Positions 32,906-41,100 of a stretch of 64,000 nt of DNA are shown here, piece after piece (the first letter of the stretch is position 1; every line of letters begins with the position of its first letter). Where the stretch lies: NCBI RefSeq assembly GCF_029227915.1, contig NC_079879.1, forward strand, positions 558,001 through 622,000, read 5' to 3'. The stretch is from Hydractinia symbiolongicarpus (lineage: Eukaryota; Cnidaria; Hydrozoa; Anthoathecata; Hydractiniidae). The notes under the pieces are model-generated. The model searched no databases. It was not told the origin of the DNA and worked only from the letters and a program-made list of their open reading frames with translations. Position numbers and translations under genes: made by a program.

Positions 32906-33071
32906 TGTTGGTGGGTGGGTACCCATGGTGTACCAGTCACGGCCCTCTAGGTGCTGGTGGGTGGGTACCCATGGTCTAACCGGTGTATGTGTGTTTTAGC
33001 ATGTTTTACTACAATTTTAGCATGGTGGGGCAACCACAAACTAGGACACTCACGACCCTTCAACACGGTTT

Positions 33072-33123
33072 ACGATTTATAAATCCATCTTAAAGATTAC
33101 AAAATCGTATATCACAACCAAGC
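33072..33123 (+). promoter_or_regulatory. Promoter copy 1 (RING gene)
   Basis: TATA box tttataaa at 33076-33083, cttaaag at 33089-33095 (35 nt before ATG), and inverted arms acgattt (33072-33078) and aaatcgt (33102-33108), followed by accaagcATG. The TATA box is ~47 nt from ATG, the same spacing as for polB. Confidence 0.65.
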
Positions 33124-33648
33124 ATGTCTTCAGGAATCGTTCTCGATTTGATACACAGTAGAGAATATATTGATGACTTTGATCTTTTCACGGTCCCTGA
33201 TTTAAGAGCCCGAGCGAGGTACCTTGGCCTACGTGGATACTCGCGGCTCAGAAGGTCTGAGCTTATCGAATTATTGTTATCAACAGTACCCGCAAGATAT
33301 CCCGATATGACTTTACCGCTCGTCATAGGGATGCTGGATCTCGAAGTGACCGAATTTTCTGGACCCGTGATGAGACCGAATGTATCAGTGCCAAGACCGG
33401 TACCAGCACCGATTAGACCAGTACCAGCACAGGTTGAGGTTGATGATGAGGACGACGCAGACGATGACATTGATGAAGATGATAGATGTATCATTTGTCT
33501 TTCTAAACGAAAGACCGCCACCATTGTTCATGGTAGAACAGGGCATTTTTGCTGCTGTTTATCGTGCCCATATAAATTGGAGAAGAGTGGGGATAAATGC
33601 CCTATATGTCGCGCATCAATAGATCTTGTCATTAGACAATATATTTGA
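33124..33648 (+). CDS. SAP-like/MDM2-type RING-finger protein, putative E3 ubiquitin ligase
   Basis: A 174-residue protein with three parts. Residues 21-51 form a SAP-like module (LRGYSRLRRSELIELL) almost identical to the PolB N-terminus. Residues ~85-118 are a Pro-rich then Asp/Glu-rich linker. Residues 122-162 are a C2H2C4 RING with ligands Cys122, Cys125, His136, His141, Cys145, Cys148, Cys159, Cys162. These spacings equal those of the MDM2/MDMX RING (human MDM2 Cys438 to Cys478), and the sequence HGRTGH and CPICR fit too. As in MDM2, the protein ends 12 residues after the last ligand with a hydrophobic tail, which in MDM2 is needed for dimer activity. An E3 ligase role against host factors is inferred; the target is unknown. 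Confidence 0.88.
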   Translation: MSSGIVLDLIHSREYIDDFDLFTVPDLRARARYLGLRGYSRLRRSELIELLLSTVPARYPDMTLPLVIGMLDLEVTEFSGPVMRPNVSVPRPVPAPIRPVPAQVEVDDEDDADDDIDEDDRCIICLSKRKTATIVHGRTGHFCCCLSCPYKLEKSGDKCPICRASIDLVIRQYI

Positions 33649-33671
33649 GGGGTCGGATTGTTAGGGCATTT

Positions 33672-33695
33672 TTTGTTACTCGGACGGGTAACAAA
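33672..33695. terminator. Hairpin after the RING gene
   Basis: Arms tttgttactc and gggtaacaaa (one G-T pair) flank the loop ggac, 23 nt past the RING stop. It is a copy of the hairpin at 32882-32905. Confidence 0.6.
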
Positions 33696-33834
33696 TGTGA
33701 TTCACGACTCTCGAGGTGCCAATGGGTGGGTACCCATGGTGTATCGATGTATGTATCACAAAGCGTGTTTTACTACAATTTAGCATGGTGGTTGCCCCAC
33801 AAACTAGGACACTCACGACCCTCCAACACGGTTT

Positions 33835-33887
33835 ACGATTTATAAAAATGGCTTAAAGATTACAAAATCGTATATCATAGCCAAGTA
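33835..33887 (+). promoter_or_regulatory. Promoter copy 2, without its start codon
   Basis: acgattt (33835-33841), tataaaa, cttaaag and aaatcgt (33865-33871) are arranged as in copy 1, with 23 bp between the inverted arms. The ATG position is mutated. It lies ~85 bp upstream of copy 3 and may add a second start site for polB. Confidence 0.55.
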
Positions 33888-33916
33888 ACAAATTTTATGA
33901 ATCTTTTTTTAGTTTC

Positions 33917-33969
33917 ACGATTATAAAAAACCATCTTAAAGGTTCATAAATCGTATATCATAACCAAGC
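33917..33969 (+). promoter_or_regulatory. Promoter copy 3 (polB)
   Basis: acgatt, ttataaaa (33921-33928), cttaaag (33935, 35 nt before ATG) and aaatcgt (33948-33954) are followed by accaagcATG. Layout and spacing match the RING promoter. Confidence 0.65.
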
Positions 33970-36900
33970 ATGACTTTGAGAAATACAGTTGTTGAATTAA
34001 GAGCTCTCGCTAGAGAACGCGGCCTACGTGGCTACTCAAGGCTCAGAAAGGCCGATCTGATCGAATTATTGACACCCACTACTGTGTCAGCACCCATACC
34101 CATGCCGAGGCCCACTAGACCCGTACCCGTGCCGAGACCCACTAAACCCGTACCCGTGCCGAGACCAATTAGACCCGTACCCATGCCGAGACCAATTAGA
34201 CCCGTACCAGCACCGAGACCGGTACCAGCACCCATACCAGCACCGAGACCGGGCACTAGCCAACAAGACATGGATTTGAAAAGCAAGTTGATCGAATGGA
34301 GAGACTGGTTAATAAATCATGTACCTAAGGCTATTAAGGAGAAAGCGAGCAAAGCTTTCAAAACCATGAAGGATAAGATCATGGGTTTGTATAAAAAGGG
34401 CAGTGGAGAGGAAGAGTTGGAGGAGGTGGAGGAGGAGGAGGAGGAGGAGGAGGAAAACCCCTATACCCCCATTGAAGAAGCTTTTGTAGGTTCATACAAA
34501 CGTTTCAAAATAAACTCGGATGGTGGGAAGAATGTCAGGGTCTTTCTCGAAAAGGTCGAGCACGTCGTAAATAGGTTGATGAGTGACGTGCTAGGGCAGA
34601 AGAAGTCGCTGAAGACTCAGGCGACCTTGTGGGTGAAATGGGTAAGGGAGGACACCAGCTCGGCTGATGCCCCGTGTGTACATGTCGATAAAGCTTTCAA
34701 TAGCTATATGGAGATACTGCACGCCCATGATGACATTTCTGATGTTTTCGATCGTATGTGTAATAAGATAATCGAGCAGATTGAAAACCCTGCTCTACCA
34801 GCTAGCGGATTCACAATCGAAAGGATCCTACATATGCATGTGGACTTTCACAAACTAAAATTAACCAGAGGTAGTTCTTACTTACCGCTACCCAAGAATT
34901 TCAGTGGAAAATTCTCCGTGATTAACCCACATAACGAGGATGAAGAATGCTTCAAATGGGCCGTTTTAGCTGCCTTATATCATGATAAGATTGATAATCA
35001 TCCTGAACGAATCTCAATCCTTAAGAAGTTTGAAGACAAGTGCAATTGGGATGGTCTATCTTTCCCAATGGCGCTAAACAAGATAGATTTGTTTGAGAGA
35101 AGGAACCCTGATATCGCCGTGCATGTTTTGACAAAAGATGACATAGAGGGTGTCTATATGTGTCGAAAGTCGAAGCATCTTGACCGGTATGAGACGGTTG
35201 TTTTGTTTTTACTGTGTGAAGGGGATAAGAGGCATTATATCGCTGTTAAGAACCTGAGTGGTGTCCTGAGCAAGGTCAACTCAAAGCATAAAAATAAAGA
35301 GTATTATTGCTTGAATTGTCTCTCTGGTTTTCCAAGCGAACAGAAAAGGGATGAGCACTTTGAGTATTGTAAGAATAACGATGCCGTTAATATTCAACTC
35401 CCTAGGGAGGGTAGCACCTTAACCTTCACCCACGGTCAGTACCAGCTAAAAGCCCCATTCATCATGTATGCCGATTTTGAAGCTTTTACAAAACCTGAAG
35501 AGATAGAGTGTGGATCGTCCACCGAGAAAGTTGGTAAACATATCCCCACCGGATTCTGTTGTTATAGTAAATATGCTCATGGTGAAGTTTTGGACCCTCT
35601 GAAGCTTTACCGTGGTGATGACTGTGTTCCACGATTTGTGGATCATGTGGTTTCCGAGGCGAAAAGGTTATACAACATGTTTCCACAACTTGGTATGCAA
35701 GATCTAACCGATGAAGAACTTGATGGATATGAAAATTCCACCAACTGTCACATCTGTATGAGAGAATTTGGTGATGATGACATCAAGGTTAGGGATCACT
35801 GTCATTTTACCGGCAAGTTTCGTGGATCGGCACACATGGAATGTAATCTCCGTTACAAGGTGCCTAATTATATTCCGGTTGTCTTCCATAATCTGAGCGG
35901 ATATGATGCGCATCTATTTATCAAAGAGCTTGCGAAGAAGTATGGAGAAGGTGGTATGAGTGTAATCGCTGAAAATAAAGAGAAATATATCTCTTTCTCG
36001 ACCGATGTTAAGGTTGGTGAATACACCGACAAAAATGGTGAGACCAAAGACAAAAAGATAAAGCTGAGATTCATCGATTCATTTAGATTTATGTCAAGAG
36101 GATTAGGTTCCTTAGCTGACAATCTATCCGATGATCAGTGTAAAAACCTTAGAAAATTCTTCAATGATGAGCAATTCAACATAATGAGAAGGAAGGGTGT
36201 ATACCCATATGAGTATGTTGATTCATTCGATAGGTTTAATGAAACCAGGCTTCCTTCGAAAGATGACTTTTATAGCAAGTTGAACATGAATGGTATCAGC
36301 GATGCTGATTATGCGCATGCCCAGAAGGTGTGGAAGGACATGAAAGTTGAAAATATGGGCGTTTATCATGATATCTATCTCAAGACGGATGTTCTGCTTC
36401 TGAGTGATGTGTTTGAGACATTCAGAGAGACATGTTTGAGAAACTATAAACTAGATCCCGCTCATTTTTACACGGCCCCCGGATTAGCTTGGCAGGCATG
36501 CCTGAAAAAGACAGATGTTGAGCTGGATTTGTTGTCAGATATGGATATGTTACTGTTTGTGGAGATGGGTATTAGGGGTGGTCTCTGTCAGGCCGTTCAC
36601 AGACACGCGAAGGCAAATAATCCATATATGGGCGATATGTATAATACTTCAGAAGATACAACCTATCTACAGTATCTTGATGCTAACAATCTGTATGGAT
36701 GGGCAATGATACAGAAGATGCCCACCGGAGGGTTTGAGTGGGATGATTCCGGTAAATTTACACCAGAACTCATTTCAAAGTTAGCTGCGGAAAACGGTGA
36801 AAAGGGGTACATGCTTGAGGTTGATGTTAGATATCCACATGATCTTCATGACGCACATAATGATCTTCCTTTCATGCCCGAGAGGAAGGTTATCAATTGT

Positions 36901-37905
36901 GTCGAGAAGCTGACACCGTGTCTTTCGGACAAGAGAAACTATGTGATTCATATCCGTGCGCTTGCTCAAGCTTTGAATCACGGTCTTGTTCTGGATAAGG
37001 TTCATAGGGTACTGAGGTTTGATCAGAGCGCATGGTTGAAACCTTACATCGACTTCAATACACAGCTGCGCACGGAGTCGAAGAATGACTTTGAAAAGGA
37101 TTTCTTCAAGCTGATGAACAATTCCGTCTTTGGGAAGACAATGGAGAATCAGCGAAGACAGAAGGATATACGTTTGGCCACCAACCAAAAGAATTATGAG
37201 AAAATGGTGATGAAGCCAAACTTCAGGGGTGCAATCCGTTTCTCGGAAACACTGATGGGGATAGAGATGTCCAAGATCAAGATCAAAATGAACAAACCGA
37301 TCTACCTCGGCCCCACAATCCTCCATCTATCCAAGATGGTTATGTATGAGTTCCACCATGATTACATGAGACCGAAATATGGTGATGATGTGAAGCTTTG
37401 TTACATGGATACGGATTCATTCGTTTACCACATAAAAACAGACGACTTCTACAAAGATATCGCGAACGATGTGTCTGCGAGATTTGACACATCTGGGTAT
37501 GATAAGGAAGATGGTAGACCTCTACCATTAGGTTTGAATAAAAAGATCATTGGGCTGATGAAGGACGAGTTAGGTGGTAAGGTGATGACTGAGTTCATCG
37601 CCCTAAGAGCTAAGACATACGCATACAAACAGCTATGTGGTAGGGAGGGTAAGAGATGTAAGGGGGTGAAGAAATGTGTGGTGAGGGAGACCATAGGTTT
37701 CAATGACTATAAGAGATGCCTGTTTGATGGTGAGAACATTTACAGAACTCAAATGACATTTCGATCGATTAAGCATGATGTTCACACTATAAAAACAAAC
37801 AAACTGGCGCTCAATGCCGATGATGATAAACGCATAATTTTGGAAGATGGTATTACCACACTGGCAGGAGGACATTATAGACACACATATCACTATAAAT
37901 TATAG
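33970..37905 (+). CDS. polB: Protein-primed family B DNA polymerase with 3'-5' exonuclease
   Basis: A 1311-residue protein. A SAP-like module (2-35) is followed by Pro/Arg repeats (~40-97) and a Glu-rich stretch (~146-162). Next is a region with CFKWAV (Cys327) and RHYIAVKN (His422), resembling an OTU-like cysteine protease pair, then a Cys2HisCys finger (447, 450, 463, 467). The exonuclease has Asp502/Glu504, HNLSGYD (640-646) and Tyr803/Asp807. Between exo motifs I and II lies an HNH/endonuclease VII-like zinc knot (Cys593, Cys596, DHCH 609-612, Cys625). Polymerase motifs are YLDANNLYG (902-910), KLMNNSVFGK (1047-1056) and YMDTDS (1145-1150). All catalytic residues are present. It would replicate the element from terminal-protein-bound ends. 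Residues ~1292-1311 lie within the right TIR. Confidence 0.97.
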   Translation: MTLRNTVVELRALARERGLRGYSRLRKADLIELLTPTTVSAPIPMPRPTRPVPVPRPTKPVPVPRPIRPVPMPRPIRPVPAPRPVPAPIPAPRPGTSQQDMDLKSKLIEWRDWLINHVPKAIKEKASKAFKTMKDKIMGLYKKGSGEEELEEVEEEEEEEEENPYTPIEEAFVGSYKRFKINSDGGKNVRVFLEKVEHVVNRLMSDVLGQKKSLKTQATLWVKWVREDTSSADAPCVHVDKAFNSYMEILHAHDDISDVFDRMCNKIIEQIENPALPASGFTIERILHMHVDFHKLKLTRGSSYLPLPKNFSGKFSVINPHNEDEECFKWAVLAALYHDKIDNHPERISILKKFEDKCNWDGLSFPMALNKIDLFERRNPDIAVHVLTKDDIEGVYMCRKSKHLDRYETVVLFLLCEGDKRHYIAVKNLSGVLSKVNSKHKNKEYYCLNCLSGFPSEQKRDEHFEYCKNNDAVNIQLPREGSTLTFTHGQYQLKAPFIMYADFEAFTKPEEIECGSSTEKVGKHIPTGFCCYSKYAHGEVLDPLKLYRGDDCVPRFVDHVVSEAKRLYNMFPQLGMQDLTDEELDGYENSTNCHICMREFGDDDIKVRDHCHFTGKFRGSAHMECNLRYKVPNYIPVVFHNLSGYDAHLFIKELAKKYGEGGMSVIAENKEKYISFSTDVKVGEYTDKNGETKDKKIKLRFIDSFRFMSRGLGSLADNLSDDQCKNLRKFFNDEQFNIMRRKGVYPYEYVDSFDRFNETRLPSKDDFYSKLNMNGISDADYAHAQKVWKDMKVENMGVYHDIYLKTDVLLLSDVFETFRETCLRNYKLDPAHFYTAPGLAWQACLKKTDVELDLLSDMDMLLFVEMGIRGGLCQAVHRHAKANNPYMGDMYNTSEDTTYLQYLDANNLYGWAMIQKMPTGGFEWDDSGKFTPELISKLAAENGEKGYMLEVDVRYPHDLHDAHNDLPFMPERKVINCVEKLTPCLSDKRNYVIHIRALAQALNHGLVLDKVHRVLRFDQSAWLKPYIDFNTQLRTESKNDFEKDFFKLMNNSVFGKTMENQRRQKDIRLATNQKNYEKMVMKPNFRGAIRFSETLMGIEMSKIKIKMNKPIYLGPTILHLSKMVMYEFHHDYMRPKYGDDVKLCYMDTDSFVYHIKTDDFYKDIANDVSARFDTSGYDKEDGRPLPLGLNKKIIGLMKDELGGKVMTEFIALRAKTYAYKQLCGREGKRCKGVKKCVVRETIGFNDYKRCLFDGENIYRTQMTFRSIKHDVHTIKTNKLALNADDDKRIILEDGITTLAGGHYRHTYHYKL
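34099..34250 (+). repeat. 27-bp coding minisatellite in polB
   Basis: About five units of roughly 27 bp encode RPVPVPRPT/I-type repeats. Differences are mostly silent or Val/Met and Thr/Ile. The linker of the RING gene (33391-33430) has the same codons, supporting common origin. Confidence 0.85.
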
Positions 37906-38149
37906 GGCACAACAGATGAAGGTGGGGAGGGACCCATGGGACGGGGATGAGGGCCAGGGGGACGCGCCCGGGGGAGGGGGTTTTGGACAGATATTATAGA
38001 GCATGCCCGCTTATTTAACGTAAAGTGGTAAAGTGCACATGGATTTATTGACTCTTCTATCGTTGATTTGACGTGGATGATCCATAATTTGACGTGGAGT
38101 GGTACAACATTATTAATCGCTGTCCTAGGATCCGCCTTTTCCTATCTCT
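37844..38149 (-). repeat. Right terminal inverted repeat
   Basis: This is the inverted partner of 22115-22422, ending cctatctct. It includes the last ~20 codons and stop of polB (to 37905) followed by ~244 bp of non-coding sequence with a G-rich tract near 37922-37983. Differences from the left copy include ggatcc-proximal ttatggatc versus ttatagatc and gggcgcg versus ggccgcg. Confidence 0.95.
37906..38149. other. Non-coding end of the element after polB
   Basis: 244 bp, wholly right TIR. It contains a G-rich tract (~37922-37983), palindromic words ccatgg and ggatcc, and two gacgtgga words (38069, 38091). No gene is visible. Such ends usually carry the terminal-protein-primed replication origin, which is inferred here. 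Confidence 0.6.
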
Positions 38150-38154
38150 ACAAA
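38150..38154. repeat. Right target-site duplication (acaaa)
   Basis: The satellite resumes with acaaacgaaaacccgtg directly after the terminal cctatctct. Joining at acaaa restores the monomer phase of the left arm. Confidence 0.8.
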
Positions 38155-41100
38155 CGAAAACCCGTGATTTCCCGTAAATCCCGGACCCGGCCCGTATAGT
38201 CAAAAGTACACAAAGAAAGTACGCAGGGAGTAAACTCATTTCCCGAATAATTCTTTAAATTATTTTTTCACCACTAAAACGCATGAGATTTGTAGTTTTC
38301 AAAAGTGATTTCATTTTTGATGAGACGCTGAATAAAACAAGTTTAATCGCCGGCAAACGAAAACCCGCGATTTCCCGTAAATCCCAGGCTTGGCCCGTAT
38401 AGTCGAATGTATACAAAGAAAGTACCCAGGGAGTAAACTCATTTCCCGAACGATTTTTTAAATTATTGTTTCACCACTAAAACGCATGAGACTTGTAGTT
38501 TTCAAAAATGATTTCATTTTTGATGAGACGCCGAATAAATGGAGTTTAATCTCCGGCAAACAAAAACCCGCGATTTCCCGTAAATCCCGGACCCGGCCCG
38601 TATAGTCGAATGTATTCAAAGAAAGTAAACTGGGAGTAAACTCATTTCCCGAACGATTTTTTAAGTTATTTTTTCACCACTAAAACGCATGCGACTTGTA
38701 GTTTTCAAAAATGATTTCATTTTTGATGAGACGTTGAATAAAAGGAGTTTAATCTCCGGCAAACGAAAACCCGCGATTTCCCGTTAATCCCGGCCCTGGC
38801 CCGTATAGTCAAAAGTATACAAATAAAGTACGCAGGGAGTAAACTCATTTCCCGAACGATTTTTTAAATTATTTTTTCACCACTAAAACGCATGAGACTT
38901 GTAGTTTTCAAAAATGATTTCATTTTTGATGAGACGCCGAATAAAAGGAGTTTAATCTCCGGCAAACAAAAACCCGCGATTTCCCGTAAATCCCGGACCC
39001 GGCCCGTATAGTCGAATGTATACAAAGAAAGTAAACTGGGAGTAAACTCATTTCCCGAACGATTTTTTAAGTTATTTTTTCACCACTAAAACGCATGCGA
39101 CTTGTAGTTTTCAAAAATGATTTCATTTTTGATGAGACGTTGAATAAAAGGAGTTTAATCTCCGGCAAACGAAAACCCGCGATTTCCCGTTAATCCCGGC
39201 CCTGGCCCGTATAGTCAAAAGTATACAAATAAAGTACGCAGGGAGTAAACTCATTTCCCGAACGATTCTTTAAATTATTTTTTCACCACTAAAACGCATG
39301 AGACTTGTAGTTTTCAAAAATGATTTCATTTTTGATGAGACGCTGAATAAAAGAAGTTTAATCGCCGGCAAACAAAAACCGCGATTTCCCGTAAATCCCG
39401 GCCCTGGCCCGTATAGTCAAAAGTATACAAATAAAGTACGCAGGGAGTAAACTCATTTCCCGACGGATTCTTTAAATTATTTTTTCACCACTAAAACGCA
39501 TGAGACTTGTAGTTTTCAAAAGTGATTTCATTTTTGATGAGACGCTGAATAAAAGAAGTTTAATCGCCGGCAAACAAAAACTGCGATTTCCCGTAAATCC
39601 CGGCCCTGGCCCGTATAGTCAAAAGTATACAAATAAAGTACGCAGGGAGTAAACTCATTTCTCGAACGATTCTTTAAATTATTTTTTCACCACTAAAACG
39701 CATGAGACTTGTAGTTTTCAAAAATGATTTCATTTTTGATGAGACGCTGAATAAAAGGAGTTTAATCTCCGGCAAACAAAAACCCGTGATTTCCCGTAAA
39801 TCCCGGACCCGGCCCGTATAGTCAAAAGTACACAAAGAAAGTACGCAGGGAGTAAACTCATTTCCCGAACGATTCTTTAAATTATTTTTTCACCACTAAA
39901 ACGCATGAGACTTGTAGTTTTCAAAAATGATTTCATTTTTGATGAGACGCTGAATAAAACAAGTTTAATCGCCGGCAAACGAAAACCCGCGATTTCCCGT
40001 AAATCCCAGGCTTTGCCCGTATAGTCAAAAGTTCACAAAGAAAGTACGCAGGGAGTAAACTCATTTCCCGAACGATTCCTTAAATTATTTTTTCACCACT
40101 AAAACGCATGAGACTTGTAGTTTTCAAAAATGATTTCATTTTTGATGAGACGCTGAATAAAACAAGTTTAATCGCCGGCAAACGAAAACCCGCGATTTCC
40201 CGTAAATCCCAGGCTTTGCCCGTATAGTCGAATGTATACAAAGAAAGTACCCAGGGAGTAAACTCATTTCCCGAACGATTTTTTAACTTATTTTTTCACC
40301 ACTAAAACGCATGAGACTTGTAGTTTTCAAAAATGATTTCATTTTTGATGAGACGCTGAATAAAAGGAGTTTAATCGCCGGCAAATGAAAACCCGCGATT
40401 TCCCGTAAATCCCGGCCCTGGCCCGTATAGTCAAAAGTATACAAATACAGTACGCAGGGAGTAAACTCATTTCCCGAACGATTCTTTAAATTATTTTTTC
40501 ACCACTAAAACGCATGAGACTTGTAGTTTTCAAAAATGATTTCATTTTTGATGAGACGCTGAATAAAACAAGTTTAATCGCCGGCAAACAAAAACCGCGA
40601 TTTCCCGTAAATCCCGGACCTGGCCCGTATAGTCAAAAGTATACAAATAAAGTACGCAGGGAGTAAACTCATTTCCCGAACGATTCTTTAAATTTTTTTT
40701 TCACCACTAAAACGCATGAGACTTGTAGTTTTCAAAATTGATTTCATTTTTGATGAGACGCTGAATAAAAGGAGTTTAATCTCCGGCAAACAAAAACCCG
40801 TGATTTCCCGTAAATCCCGGACCCGGCCCGTATAGTCAAAAGTACACAAAGAAAGTACGCAGGGAGTAAACTCATTTCCCGAACGATTCTTTAAATTATT
40901 TTTTCACCACTGAAACGCATGAGACTTGTAGTTTTCAAAAGTGATTTCATTTTTGATGAGACGCTGAATAAAACAAGTTTAATCGCCGGCAAACGAAAAC
41001 CCGCGATTTTCCGTAAATCCCGGACTCGGCCCGTGTAGTCAATAGTATACAAAGAAAGTACGCAGGAAGTGAACTCATTTCCAGAACGATTCTTTAAATT

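Larger units (their letters stand above)
32877..33123 (+). repeat. Direct repeat copy 1: hairpin, spacer and promoter before the RING gene
   Basis: It shares with 33666-33887 the hairpin, the word gtgggtgggtacccatggt (twice here), then ttttactacaattttagcatgg, caaactaggacactcacgac and the promoter gtttacgatttataaa. The whole non-coding segment was duplicated, so it brackets the RING gene. Confidence 0.85.
33666..33887 (+). repeat. Direct repeat copy 2: hairpin, spacer and promoter after the RING gene
   Basis: Second copy of the segment at 32877-33123, with one rather than two gtgggtgggtacccatggt words. It ends in a promoter copy whose former start context accaagcATG reads gccaagtaac, so the copy has no start codon. 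Confidence 0.85.
22115..38149. mobile_element. Polinton/Maverick element, 16,035 bp, in satellite DNA
   Basis: A discrete block with ~307-bp terminal inverted repeats, a flanking direct repeat, and the Polinton gene set: protein-primed PolB, DD35E integrase, packaging ATPase, major and minor jelly-roll capsid proteins, plus about ten accessory proteins. The ends read 5'-AG and CT-3', as in the family. The size lies in the usual 15-20 kb range. Genes are compact and switch strand several times. Two genes carry single-base frameshifts and no adenain-type cysteine protease is visible, so virion formation from this copy looks unlikely. Integrase and polymerase frames are open. The element is inserted within one satellite monomer without loss of phase. 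Confidence 0.97.

Noticed and set aside
34300-35440. Separate protease or capsid gene hidden in the polB N-terminal region
   Set aside because: The frame is continuous with polB and the region resembles the usual N-terminal part of large Polinton polymerases; only a possible OTU-like pair is noted.
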